Below the pieces are notes generated by a model. It worked only from the letters and a program-made list of their open reading frames with translations. It was not told the origin of the DNA and searched no databases. A stretch of 64,000 nucleotides of DNA from Streptomyces sp. MH60. Its GTDB lineage: Bacteria; Actinomycetota; Actinomycetes; Streptomycetales; Streptomycetaceae. The DNA is taken from positions 1 through 64,000 of the forward strand of contig NZ_MULI01000009.1 in NCBI RefSeq assembly GCF_002939385.1. The letters are read 5' to 3'. This document shows positions 25,922 through 34,061 of the stretch, piece after piece (position 1 is the first letter of the stretch; each line of letters begins with the position of its first letter). A program made the position numbers and the translations under genes.

Positions 25922-26899
25922 CTAGAACAGAGCGCGGGCGAGTGCCCGGCGCGCCGCGGTCACCCGCGGGTCGTCGGCACCGACCACCTCGAACAGCTCC
26001 AGCAGCCGCAGCCGTACGGCGTCCCGGTCGTCGCCGGCCGTGACGCGCACCGTGTCGATGAGGCGACCGAAGGCGTCCTCCACGTGACCGCCCACCAGAT
26101 CCAGGTCGGCGGCGGCGATCTGCGCCTGGGCGTCGCCCGGCTTGTCGGCCGCTTCCTGACGGACCTTCTGCGGATCGGCGTCCTGTACCCGCTGGAGCAA
26201 CTCGGCCTGGGCCAGGCCCAGTTTGGCCTCGGTGTTGCCCGGCTCCTCGGCCAGCACGTTCTTGTACGCCTGGACAGCACCGCCCAGGTCGCCCGCGTCC
26301 ATCGCCTGCACGGCGGCATCGAGGGCCGCGTCGTGCGGCCCGGCGGGGCGCTCGGGGGCGGCGGGCCGCTCGGCACCCGGCTCCGCCTCGGGGTCGACGA
26401 CGAGACCGGTCAGGCCGAAGCGCTCCTCGCCGACCTGCACCAGCTGGTCCAGGGTCTGGCGGATCTGCGCCTCACCGGCGGCCCCCTGGAAGAGCGGCAG
26501 GGCCTGTCCGGCGACGACCGCGAACACGGCGGGGATGCCCTGGACGCCGAACTGCTGCATCAGCATCTGGTTGGCGTCGACGTCGATCTTGGCGAGGAGG
26601 AAGCGCCCGTTGTACTCGACGGCGAGCCGTTCCAGGACCGGGCTCAACTGCTTGCAGGGCTCGCACCACTCGGCCCAGAAGTCGATGACGACCGGGACCT
26701 CGGTGGACCGCTGCAGGACCTCGCTCCCGAAACCGGCCTCGTCGACGTCGATGACGAGGTCGGCCGGGGAGACGGCTCCCGTACCGCCCTGACGGGCCGC
26801 CTGGGCGCGCGCCTGCTCCGCCTTCGCCTTGGCCTCCTGGGCCTGCTTCACCGCGGCGAGGTCGACGACCCCGCTCATGGACATGTTCCGTGGCTGCAT
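25922..26899 (-). CDS. Thioredoxin-domain protein with TPR region (CnoX/YbbN-like)
   Basis: A 325-residue cytoplasmic protein. After a ~50-residue Ala/Lys/Gln-rich leader comes a thioredoxin domain with a full redox motif WCEPC (Cys79, Cys82) and 'GIPAVFAVVAGQ' (cis-Pro). From about residue 190 there are TPR-like helices ('AVQAYKNVLAEEPGNTEAKLGLAQAELL...VRLRLLELFEVVGADDP'). This is the CnoX (YbbN) layout, a holdase that protects proteins from oxidative over-folding and hands them to chaperonin. ATG 26899 is chosen over the long upstream frame because a GGGGGAGGA site lies upstream. Monocistronic. Confidence 0.88.
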   Translation of the reverse strand: MQPRNMSMSGVVDLAAVKQAQEAKAKAEQARAQAARQGGTGAVSPADLVIDVDEAGFGSEVLQRSTEVPVVIDFWAEWCEPCKQLSPVLERLAVEYNGRFLLAKIDVDANQMLMQQFGVQGIPAVFAVVAGQALPLFQGAAGEAQIRQTLDQLVQVGEERFGLTGLVVDPEAEPGAERPAAPERPAGPHDAALDAAVQAMDAGDLGGAVQAYKNVLAEEPGNTEAKLGLAQAELLQRVQDADPQKVRQEAADKPGDAQAQIAAADLDLVGGHVEDAFGRLIDTVRVTAGDDRDAVRLRLLELFEVVGADDPRVTAARRALARALF

Positions 26900-27152
26900 G
26901 GGTCTATCCTCCCCCGTACGGCGCGCGCGTGTGAAAACCGGGTCGAAAGCCCGCCCGGATGTGTGCTGTTCGGTGTGTGGCCTGTTCGGCGCCGGGTCCC
27001 CACCCCACGCCCGTGGTCGTCGCTGGGGCGCGGGCGGACCCGCGCTTTCGCTACGCCTCGTAGCGTAATGCCAGGACGGCCCGCCGGAACACCCCGCCGC
27101 GGTGATCTGTCTCACGACCGACCGCGTGTTACCCGCCGGTTAAGGTCGGGGG

Positions 27153-27809
27153 ATGCAGAGCAGCACCCCCGCCGGCCGTGCCGGGCGCCCGCGCAGTGCC
27201 GCGGCGGACACCGCGATCCTGGCCGCGACGCGGGCCGCGCTGGTCGACCTCGGCTGGTCGAAGCTCACCCTGGGAGACGTCGCCACGCGGGCCGGGGTTG
27301 CCAAGACGACGCTCTACCGTCGCTGGGCGGGGAAGAACGAGCTGGTCGTGGACGCGGTGGCGGAGCTCTTCGACGAGCTGGAACTGCCCGACCGCGGCTC
27401 CCTCGCCGCCGACATCGAGGGCGTGGTGCTCCAGTTCGCGGCGATCCTGGCCCGCCCGGAGGCCCGGAGCGGCCTGATGGCGGTGGTCGCGGAATCCACG
27501 CGGGACGACGCGCTGCGCGAGCGCATCCGCACCTCGATCGTCGAGCGGCAGAAGCGCCTGGTGCTGGAGGGCAGGGCGCGGGCCCAGACCCGGGGCGAGC
27601 TGCCGCCGGAGCCGGACGCCGCGGAGGCGGCCCGCACCGTGGACCTGATCTTCGACATGGTCGCGGGAGCGGTGGTGCACCGCACCCTGGTCAGCGCGCA
27701 GGCCGCCAACGCGGACTGGGTACACGGCTTCACCCAGGTATTGCTGTGGGGGCTCGCCTCAAGGCCGCCGGAGCCGGACGGCGGGTGGCGGGTGGCGGGT
27801 GACCTCTAG
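27153..27809 (+). CDS. TetR-family regulator
   Basis: A 218-residue repressor-type protein with an N-terminal helix-turn-helix 'LTLGDVATRAGVAKTTLYRRWAGKNELV' (about 38-65) and an all-helical ligand domain of the AcrR C-terminal type. TAAGGT at 27141-27146 lies 6 bases before the ATG, suggesting a leaderless mRNA. It is divergent from the CnoX-like gene (254 bases apart) and convergent with icmA. The sequence GTTACCCGCCGGTTAA upstream could be its own operator. Ligand and targets unknown. Confidence 0.88.
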   Translation: MQSSTPAGRAGRPRSAAADTAILAATRAALVDLGWSKLTLGDVATRAGVAKTTLYRRWAGKNELVVDAVAELFDELELPDRGSLAADIEGVVLQFAAILARPEARSGLMAVVAESTRDDALRERIRTSIVERQKRLVLEGRARAQTRGELPPEPDAAEAARTVDLIFDMVAGAVVHRTLVSAQAANADWVHGFTQVLLWGLASRPPEPDGGWRVAGDL

Positions 27810-27894
27810 ACCGACCGAGTCGGGTCGTGGGTGGGCATAGGCCCGGGTCCCCAGGGGGCGGACCCCCTGGAGACGCCCGCACCGGCACCGGGCG

Positions 27895-29493
27895 CTAGAA
27901 CCCCGCGGGCTCCGTGTACACCCCCCACTCGTCCCGCAGCACCCCGCAGATCTCCCCCAGCGTCGCCTCCGCCCGCACCGCGTCCAGCATCGGCTCGATC
28001 ATGTTCCCGCCGGAGCGCGCCGCGGCGAGCATCGCGTCCAGCGCCCCGCGCACGGCCGCGTCGTCGCGGGCGGCCTTGCGCTCGCCCAGGACCCGCACCT
28101 GCTCGCGCTCGACCTCGTGGCTGACCCGCAGGATCTCCAGGTCGCCGGTGACGGAGCCGGTGTGGACGTTGACGCCGACCACCTTCTTGTCGTCCTTCTC
28201 CAGAGACTGCTGGTAGCGGAAGGCCGACTCGGCGATCTCCCCGGTGAACCAGCCGTCCTCGATACCGCGCAGGAGGCCGGAGGTGATCGGGCCGACGGGG
28301 TGCTGCCCGTCCGGGTGGGCCCGCAGCCCCCGCTCCTTGATCTGCTCGAAGATCTTCTCCGCGTCGGCCTCGATGCGGTCCGTCAGCTGCTCGATGAACC
28401 AGGAACCGCCCAGCGGGTCGGCGACGTTGGCGACGCCGGTCTCCTCCATCAGCACCTGCTGGGTGCGCAGGGCGATCTCGGCGGCCTGCTCGCTGGGCAG
28501 GGCGAGGGTCTCGTCGAGCGCGTTGGTGTGCAGCGAGTTGGTCCCGCCCAGCACGGCGGCCAACGCCTCCACGGCGGTCCGTACGACGTTGTTGTACGGC
28601 TGCTGCGCGGTCAGCGAGACACCGGCGGTCTGGGTGTGGAACCGCAGCCACTGCGCCTTGTCGGTCTGCGCCCCGTACACGTCCCGCATCCAGCGGGCCC
28701 AGATCCTGCGCGCGGCGCGGAACTTGGCGATCTCCTCGAAGAAGTCGAGGTGCGCGTCGAAGAAGAAGGAGAGGCCGGGCGCGAACACGTCCACGTCGAG
28801 GCCGCGGCTGAGCCCCAGCTCCACGTACCCGAAGCCGTCGGCCAGCGTGTACGCCAGCTCCTGCGCGGCCGTCGCCCCGGCCTCGCGGATGTGGTAGCCG
28901 GAGACCGACAGCGGCTTGTACGCGGGGATGCCGGCCGCGCAGTACTCCATCAGGTCGCCGATCAGGCGCAGGTGGGGCTCCGGCTGGAAGAGCCACTCCT
29001 TCTGCGCGATGTACTCCTTGAAGATGTCGGTCTGCAGCGTGCCGTTGAGCACGGACGCGTCGACGCCCTGCCGCTCGGCGGCGACCAGGTACATGCAGAA
29101 CACGGGCACGGCGGGCCCGCTGATCGTCATGGAGGTCGTCACGTCACCGAGCGGGATGTCCCTGAACAGGACCTCCATGTCGGCGGCCGAGTCGATGGCC
29201 ACCCCGCAGTGCCCGACCTCGCCCAGCGAGCGCGGGTCGTCGGAGTCGCGGCCCATCAGCGTCGGCATGTCGAAGGCGACCGAGAGCCCGCCGCCGCCGT
29301 TGCGGAGGATCATCTTGTAGCGCTCGTTGGTCTGCTCGGCGTTGCCGAACCCGGCGAACTGCCGGATGGTCCACGTACGCCCCCGGTACCCGGTCGGATA
29401 CAGGCCGCGGGTGAAGGGGTACTCGCCCGGCCAGCCGATCCGCTCGAAGCCCTCGTACTCGTCCCCCGGCCGGGGCCCGTACACCGGCTCCAC
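27895..29493 (-). CDS. icmA: Isobutyryl-CoA mutase large subunit IcmA, N-terminally truncated
   Basis: A 532-residue B12-dependent mutase that, with a small cobalamin-binding subunit, interconverts isobutyryl-CoA and n-butyryl-CoA. It carries the residues that mark ICM rather than methylmalonyl-CoA mutase: Phe46 in RQFAGF (Phe80 of the 566-residue enzyme, Tyr in MCM) and Gln164 in KEYIAQKEW (Gln198, Arg in MCM). Family members have 34 more N-terminal residues. Codons for part of that region (ARKRDADFTTLSGDP) remain in frame upstream of GTG 29493, but no start codon precedes them and a stop lies at 29554. GTG 29493 has GGAG five bases before it. The small subunit gene is not in the window. Confidence 0.9.
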   Translation of the reverse strand: MEPVYGPRPGDEYEGFERIGWPGEYPFTRGLYPTGYRGRTWTIRQFAGFGNAEQTNERYKMILRNGGGGLSVAFDMPTLMGRDSDDPRSLGEVGHCGVAIDSAADMEVLFRDIPLGDVTTSMTISGPAVPVFCMYLVAAERQGVDASVLNGTLQTDIFKEYIAQKEWLFQPEPHLRLIGDLMEYCAAGIPAYKPLSVSGYHIREAGATAAQELAYTLADGFGYVELGLSRGLDVDVFAPGLSFFFDAHLDFFEEIAKFRAARRIWARWMRDVYGAQTDKAQWLRFHTQTAGVSLTAQQPYNNVVRTAVEALAAVLGGTNSLHTNALDETLALPSEQAAEIALRTQQVLMEETGVANVADPLGGSWFIEQLTDRIEADAEKIFEQIKERGLRAHPDGQHPVGPITSGLLRGIEDGWFTGEIAESAFRYQQSLEKDDKKVVGVNVHTGSVTGDLEILRVSHEVEREQVRVLGERKAARDDAAVRGALDAMLAAARSGGNMIEPMLDAVRAEATLGEICGVLRDEWGVYTEPAGF

Positions 29494-29553
29494 GGGGTCT
29501 CCGGAGAGCGTGGTGAAGTCCGCGTCGCGCTTGCGCGCCGCGTGAGAAGCCGG

Positions 29554-29895
29554 TTACGCCTTGACGGGGGCGGGCGCCTCGGTGGCCGCGACCTTCGCGT
29601 CCAGCTCCCGGCTGATCCGTCGCTCCACGAAGAAGGCGGCCGTCGGCACGGTCCCGGCGAGCAGCACCCAGAGCTGCTTCTTCACCGGCCACTTCGCCTT
29701 GGACCCGAGGTCGAAGGCGAAGACGAGGTAGATGACGTACAGCCAGCCGTGGGCGATGCTGACGACCTGGGTGAAGTCGGCGGCGCCGCCCAGATCCAGG
29801 ACGTACTTCGCGATCATGCCGAGGCACAGCGCGATCAGCAGCACTCCGGTGACGTACGCCATGACCCGGTAGCGGGTCAGCACGCTCTTTTTCAT
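29554..29895 (-). CDS. DUF3817 membrane protein (first copy)
   Basis: A 113-residue integral membrane protein with three hydrophobic segments and the family motif 'VVSIAHGWLYVIYLVFAFDLGSKAKWP', where a His-Gly pair and a WP follow the second and third helices. The C-terminus 'VERRISREL' is basic and cytoplasmic. Function unknown. ATG 29895 starts 'MKKSVLTRYRVMAYVTG'. Its stop is 15 bases from residual icmA coding sequence, so it probably shares a transcript with icmA. A second DUF3817 gene lies at 30872-31216 beyond a marR gene. Confidence 0.85.
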   Translation of the reverse strand: MKKSVLTRYRVMAYVTGVLLIALCLGMIAKYVLDLGGAADFTQVVSIAHGWLYVIYLVFAFDLGSKAKWPVKKQLWVLLAGTVPTAAFFVERRISRELDAKVAATEAPAPVKA

Positions 29896-29983
29896 GGCTC
29901 CGAGCGTAACCGCCCGTTTCGCGCGATCTTCGACCGGGTCGGGCGACTCGCCGGGCTCGGCCGGCCCGCCCGGTCCCCCTCGC

Positions 29984-30493
29984 TCAGTCCTCCTCGAAAT
30001 CGCCCGCGGCGACCCGCAGCGGGCGGAGCATCGCGAAGATCTCGCCGCACTCCTCGGCGTCGTACGCGCCCAGGCCGAAGTCCATCGCCATCAGGTCGCG
30101 GGTGGCCGCCTCGACGACCTCGCGGCCCTTGTCGGTGATGGTGGCCAGCGTGCCGCGTCCGTCGTTGGGGTTGGGGCGCTTGGCCACCAGGCCGGAGCGC
30201 ACCAGCCGGTCGACGGTGTTCGTCACGGAGGTGGGGTGCACCATCAGACGCTCGCCGATCTTGGACATCGGCAGTTCGCCCGACTTGGAGAAGGTGAGCA
30301 GCACCAGCGCCTCGTACCGGGCGAACGTCAGCCCGTACGGCTTGACCACGGCGTCGACCTCGCCCAGCAGGATCTGCTGGGCCCGCATGATCGAGGTGAT
30401 CGCGGCCATCGAGGGCACACCGCCCCAGCGCTGTTCCCAGAGTTCGTCGGCTCGGGCGATGGGATCGAAGGAGAGACTGAGGGGCTTCGGCAC
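29984..30493 (-). CDS. MarR-family regulator
   Basis: A 169-residue winged-helix regulator with the DNA-binding part 'LPMSKIGERLMVHPTSVTNTVDRLVRSGLVAKRPNPNDGR' (about 75-115), flanked by dimerisation helices. The GTG start has no ribosome site; instead TAAGGT lies 8 bases upstream, indicating a leaderless mRNA. It sits between two DUF3817 genes and upstream of icmA on the same strand, so it may control one or more of them. Ligand unknown. Confidence 0.9.
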   Translation of the reverse strand: MPKPLSLSFDPIARADELWEQRWGGVPSMAAITSIMRAQQILLGEVDAVVKPYGLTFARYEALVLLTFSKSGELPMSKIGERLMVHPTSVTNTVDRLVRSGLVAKRPNPNDGRGTLATITDKGREVVEAATRDLMAMDFGLGAYDAEECGEIFAMLRPLRVAAGDFEED

Positions 30494-30501
30494 GGCACGA
30501 G

Positions 30502-30530
30502 ACCTTACCGGCCGGTCACATGCCGGTCAG
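30502..30530 (-). promoter_or_regulatory. marR promoter with palindrome in the spacer
   Basis: On the minus strand CTGACC (30530-30525) and TAAGGT (30507-30502) are 17 bases apart. The palindrome ACCGGCCGGT (30507-30516) abuts the -10 and would allow self-repression by the MarR protein. Confidence 0.5.
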
Positions 30531-30581
30531 CTCCGTCTCGCCTTTCGATACCACCGCCCGCGCGGGGGCGCTCGCCGGGGT

Positions 30582-30875
30582 TCATCCGGCGAGGTGGCGC
30601 TCGACCGTCTCGACCTTCGACGTGAGGCCGTCCGTCACACCGGGGCGGAGGTCCGCCTTGAGGACCAGGGAGACCCGCGGCGCCCGGGCCTCGACGGCGG
30701 CCACGGCCCGCCGGACGACGTCCATGACCTCGTCCCACTCGCCCTCGACGGAGGTGAACATGGCGTCGGTGCGGTTCGGCAGCCCGGACTCGCGGACCAC
30801 CCGGACGGCGTCGGCGACGTACTCCCCCACGTCCTCGCCGACGCCGAGCGGCGTCACGGAGAAGGCGACGATCAT
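30582..30875 (-). CDS. Thiamine-binding-type protein (MTH1187/YkoF-like)
   Basis: A 97-residue ferredoxin-like fold protein. '[32 protein letters not shown]' and the ending '[12 protein letters not shown]...[12 protein letters not shown]' match the MTH1187/DUF77 family, several of which bind thiamine or its pyrimidine. It is soluble and lacks catalytic motifs. Its ATG overlaps the stop of the DUF3817 gene (ATGA), so the two are translated together. Confidence 0.85.
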   Translation of the reverse strand: MIVAFSVTPLGVGEDVGEYVADAVRVVRESGLPNRTDAMFTSVEGEWDEVMDVVRRAVAAVEARAPRVSLVLKADLRPGVTDGLTSKVETVERHLAG

Positions 30876-31216
30876 GCGTTGACGATCCCTTCCTGGCGGG
30901 CGCGGGAGGCGATGACCGCGGTCTCGGCCTCGCGCTTGAGCTTGCGCTCGGCGAAGAAGCCGCCGGTCGGCAGGACCGAGAGGACGAAGTAGAGGGCGGC
31001 GGTCTTCAGCGGCCACTTGGCGCGGTTCCAGGCGTCCGCCCAGAAGATCACGTACAGCACGAAGAGGACACCGTGGATCATGCCCATCGCCGGCACCGCG
31101 TTGAAGTCGGTGGTCCGCTTCAGGACGGAGCAGACGAGCAGGAGGAGGAACGAGATCGCCTCGGGGGCCGAGACCAGGCGGAGGCGGCGGAGGGCGGTGG
31201 CGGTCTTGAGGTCCAC
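30872..31216 (-). CDS. DUF3817 membrane protein (second copy)
   Basis: A 114-residue paralogue of the protein at 29554-29895, with the same pattern: a helix '[14 protein letters not shown]', then '[30 protein letters not shown]' and '[20 protein letters not shown]'. The GTG start at 31216 follows AAGGTG at 5-base spacing. It is coupled to the thiamine-binding-type gene. A role in moving or sensing a small molecule is possible but not shown. Confidence 0.85.
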   Translation of the reverse strand: MDLKTATALRRLRLVSAPEAISFLLLLVCSVLKRTTDFNAVPAMGMIHGVLFVLYVIFWADAWNRAKWPLKTAALYFVLSVLPTGGFFAERKLKREAETAVIASRARQEGIVNA

Positions 31217-31285
31217 GGGTCACCTTCGGGAGGGAGAGAGTCGCTGACGGCGCGGGCGGCGTGCGCTCCGCCTTGTGAACGGAAG

Positions 31286-31316
31286 CACAATCGTTCGCCC
31301 ATTGTGGCAAACAATG
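31286..31316. promoter_or_regulatory. ACAAT/ATTGT inverted repeats in a divergent intergenic region
   Basis: CACAAT (31286-31291), ATTGTG (31301-31306), CATTGT (31300-31305) and ACAATG (31311-31316) make two overlapping inverted repeats between the DUF3817 operon and the AIM24 operon. A/T-rich half-sites stand out here and suggest a shared operator. Confidence 0.4.
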
Positions 31317-31394
31317 CCCCAAGGGATGGACTCAGGGTCGGTCTCCACCCGTGGGCCCTGTTCTGTCCACCCGTGGCGGGGCTACTTTCGCAGC

Positions 31395-32033
31395 GTGGCG
31401 ATGTTCCGACTTCAAAGCAGCAAGGTCCTCGCCGTCGACATGACCTCAGACGCCGTCAAGGCGAAGAACGGCTCGATGGTCGCGTACGACGGGGAGATGG
31501 CCTTCAAGAAGCTGAGCGGCGGCGGTGAGGGCATCCGGGGGATGGTGACCCGGCGGATCACCGGCGAGCAGATGACGGTGATGGAGGTGAGGGGGCAGGG
31601 GACCTGCTGGTTCGCGGACCGGGCCTCGGAGATCACCCTGGTGGGTCTCCGGGGCGACAAGCTGTACGTCGAGTCGAGCAACTTCCTGGCGGCCGACGCC
31701 GGGCTGCGCACCGGCACCAGTTTCACGGGCACCCGCGGCGCCTCCCAGGGCAACGGGCTGTTCACCACCACGATCGAGGGGCACGGGCAGGCGGCGATCA
31801 TGTCCGACGGTCCCGCGGTGGTGCTGCGGGTCAGCGCGCAGTACCCGCTGACCGTGGACCCGGGGGCGTACGTGGCGCACCAGGGGAACCTGCGGCAGTC
31901 CTTCCAGTCGGGTGTGACCTTCCGCACGCTGCTCGGGGAGGGCGGCGGTGAGGCCTTCCAGATCCGCTTCGAGGGCGACGGTCTGGTGTACGTGCAGCCG
32001 AGCGAGCGGAACACGATCGCGGGGGATGTCTGA
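31395..32033 (+). CDS. AIM24-family protein 1
   Basis: A 212-residue AIM24 (TIGR00266-like) protein, a beta-sandwich fold with repeated 'GxxxAYxGxxxF' strands: 'KNGSMVAYDGEMAFKKL', 'GQGTCWFADRASEITLVGLRGDKLYVESSNFLA' and the C-terminal 'FQIRFEGDGLVYVQPSE'. Bacterial AIM24 functions are not defined; the yeast protein is mitochondrial. TACTTT at 31383-31388 lies 6 bases before GTG 31395, suggesting a leaderless mRNA; ATG 31401 is the alternative. First of three paralogues in one operon. Confidence 0.85.
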   Translation: MAMFRLQSSKVLAVDMTSDAVKAKNGSMVAYDGEMAFKKLSGGGEGIRGMVTRRITGEQMTVMEVRGQGTCWFADRASEITLVGLRGDKLYVESSNFLAADAGLRTGTSFTGTRGASQGNGLFTTTIEGHGQAAIMSDGPAVVLRVSAQYPLTVDPGAYVAHQGNLRQSFQSGVTFRTLLGEGGGEAFQIRFEGDGLVYVQPSERNTIAGDV

Positions 32034-32034
32034 G

Positions 32035-32685
32035 ATGGCCTTCCAGGAGATCAACTCCAAGATGGTCCAGGCGACCGTCGCACCCGGGCAGCGGCTGTTC
32101 AGTCAGCGCGGTGCCATGCTCGCCTACCGGGGCGAGGTGTCCTTCACCCCGAATCTCCGCGGCGGCCAGGGCGGGGTCATGTCGATGATCGGACGCCGGG
32201 TGGCCAACGAGGACACGCCGCTGATGACCGTCGAGGGCAGCGGCACCGTGTTCTTCGGGCACGGCGGCCACCACGTCCAGGTGATCAACCTCGCGGGCGA
32301 CACCCTGTACGTCGAGGCGGACCGCCTCCTCGCCTTCGAGGGCACCCTGGAGCAGAGCACGGTGTTCCTCGGCTCGCAGGGCGGCGTCATGGGCATGGTG
32401 CGGGGCCAGGTGAGCGGGCAGGGGCTGTTCACCACGTCCCTCAAGGGCCACGGCTCGGTGGCGGTGATGGCCCACGGCGGTGTCTTCGAGGTGCCCATCA
32501 CCCCGCAGCGCCCGGTGCGCGTCGACCCGCAGGCCTACGTCGCCCACCACGGCGACGTGCGCAACAAGCTGTCCACGGCCCTGGGCTGGCGGGACATGGT
32601 GGGACGCGGCTCCGGCGAGGCGTTCCAGCTGGAGCTGAGCGGCAGCGGCACGGTGTTCGTCCAGGCGTCGGAGGAGAAGCTGTGA
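32035..32685 (+). CDS. AIM24-family protein 2
   Basis: A 216-residue paralogue, one base after the first gene's stop. It has the same strands: 'SQRGAMLAYRGEVSFTP', 'GSGTVFFGHGGHHVQVINLAGDTLYVEADRLLAFE', 'FQLELSGSGTVFVQASEEKL'. I chose ATG 32035 because GGGGGA is 8 bases upstream; ATG 32026 lies too close to that site. The insert 'GRRVANEDTPLMTVEGSG' and glycine-rich loop 'LRGGQGGVMSMIG' parallel protein 1, consistent with tandem duplication. Confidence 0.87.
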   Translation: MAFQEINSKMVQATVAPGQRLFSQRGAMLAYRGEVSFTPNLRGGQGGVMSMIGRRVANEDTPLMTVEGSGTVFFGHGGHHVQVINLAGDTLYVEADRLLAFEGTLEQSTVFLGSQGGVMGMVRGQVSGQGLFTTSLKGHGSVAVMAHGGVFEVPITPQRPVRVDPQAYVAHHGDVRNKLSTALGWRDMVGRGSGEAFQLELSGSGTVFVQASEEKL

Positions 32686-33458
32686 GCACGGTCCACCACG
32701 ACCCGGCGTCACTGCCGGCCGACGACAACGTCAACGCGTACACCTTCTGCGTGGAGCTCAAGGGGAGCCAGTGGTTCCTGCAGAAGGGGAAGATGATCGC
32801 CTACTACGGGACGATCGATTTCAACGGCATCGGGCACGGCCGGCTGGACCGTCTGGTGCGGACGTCGTTCCATTCGCCTCTGCACGCGAGCGACTGGGTC
32901 GTGGCGGAGGGCTCGGGCAAGATGCTCCTCGCCGACCGGGCCTTCGACGTGAATTCATACGATCTGGAAGACGGCAACCTGACCATTCGCTCGGGCAACC
33001 TGCTCGCTTTTCAGCCAAGCCTCGCGCTCAAGCAGTCGATCGTGCCGGGCTTCCTGACGCTGATCGGAACCGGAAAGTTCGTGGCCGCGTCGAACGGCCC
33101 GGTGGTGTTCGTCGAACCGCCGGTCCGGGTCGACCCGCAGGCCCTGGTCGGCTGGGCCGACTGCCCGTCCCCGTGCCACCACTACGACCACGGGTACATG
33201 ACGGGCCTACTGGGCGGTCTACGTGCGATGACGGGGCTCGGCGGGGCCTCCGGGGAGGAGCACCAGTTCGAGTTCGTGGGGGCCGGCACGGTGCTGCTGC
33301 AGTCGAGCGAGGCGCTGATGGCGGAGCAGGCCGTGGGGGCTCCTCCGCAGCAGGCGGGGGTGCCCGGCGGCGGTGCCTCCGGAGCGCCGGGAGGCCGGTC
33401 AGGGGTACCGGGGCTTCCCGGACAGCTGGGGGACCTCCAGCGCCGCTTCGGGCTGTGA
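32682..33458 (+). CDS. AIM24-family protein 3 with Cys/His motif and Gly/Pro-rich tail
   Basis: A 258-residue paralogue, coupled through a GTGA overlap and preceded by GGAGG. It is the most divergent of the three: strand 'LKGSQWFLQKGKMIAYYGTIDF' is family-like, and 'WADCPSPCHHYDHGYMTG' (about residues 161-178) is a compact Cys/His cluster suited to metal binding that the other two lack. The last ~45 residues are Gly/Pro/Ala-rich ('PPQQAGVPGGGASGAPGGRSG'), probably disordered. Confidence 0.85.
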   Translation: MSTVHHDPASLPADDNVNAYTFCVELKGSQWFLQKGKMIAYYGTIDFNGIGHGRLDRLVRTSFHSPLHASDWVVAEGSGKMLLADRAFDVNSYDLEDGNLTIRSGNLLAFQPSLALKQSIVPGFLTLIGTGKFVAASNGPVVFVEPPVRVDPQALVGWADCPSPCHHYDHGYMTGLLGGLRAMTGLGGASGEEHQFEFVGAGTVLLQSSEALMAEQAVGAPPQQAGVPGGGASGAPGGRSGVPGLPGQLGDLQRRFGL

Positions 33459-33559
33459 GCGGTAATCTGCGGAGTGTGACATCGAACGCGTGCGCACCGT
33501 CACCGTCACGGACAACCCCTCACTAGTTCGCCTTTCAACCTTTTAGGTAGACTTCATTC

Positions 33560-34036
33560 ATGGAGACCGAGACGGCCACTCGCTGGCTGACCGATACGGA
33601 GCAGTGTGCTTGGCGCACCCACCTGGAGGTCAACAGGCTGTTGACGCACCAGCTCGAGAAGGACCTGCAGCCGTTCGGCCTGACAATGAACGACTACGAG
33701 ATCCTGGTGAACCTCTCCGAGTCGGAGGGCGACCGCATGCGGATGAGCGATCTGGCCACCGCCACGATGCAGTCCAAGAGCCGCCTCTCCCACCAGATCA
33801 CCCGCATGGAGAACGCGAACCTGGTCCGGCGGGAGAACTGCGAGTCCGACCGGCGCGGGCTCTTCGCCGTCCTCACCGAGCACGGCCTGGAGACGATGCG
33901 GAAGGTCGCGCCGCACCACGTGGCCTCCGTCCGCAGGCACTTCATCGACCTGCTGGCCCCGGAGGACCTGACCGAGCTGGACAAGGCCCTCAAGCCCATC
34001 GCGGAACACCTGCGCGGGCAGCGGGGACGTCCCTGA
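33560..34036 (+). CDS. MarR-family regulator
   Basis: A 158-residue winged-helix protein with the DNA-binding region 'RMRMSDLATATMQSKSRLSHQITRMENANLVRRENCESDRRG'. Two Cys occur, one in 'EQCAWRTH' near the N-terminus and one in the wing ('ENCESDRRG'), so a redox response is possible. The ~40 bases before ATG 33560 are A/T-rich and contain ACCTTTTAGGT (33538-33548), an inverted repeat that may be its operator. It follows the AIM24 operon by 101 bases. Confidence 0.9.
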   Translation: METETATRWLTDTEQCAWRTHLEVNRLLTHQLEKDLQPFGLTMNDYEILVNLSESEGDRMRMSDLATATMQSKSRLSHQITRMENANLVRRENCESDRRGLFAVLTEHGLETMRKVAPHHVASVRRHFIDLLAPEDLTELDKALKPIAEHLRGQRGRP

Positions 34037-34061
34037 TCTCGTTCCCGACGGCCGCGACGGC

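Noticed and set aside
27895..29493. Methylmalonyl-CoA mutase
   Set aside because: Phe46 and Gln164 replace the Tyr and Arg of methylmalonyl-CoA mutase, and the C-terminal cobalamin-binding domain is absent, as in IcmA.
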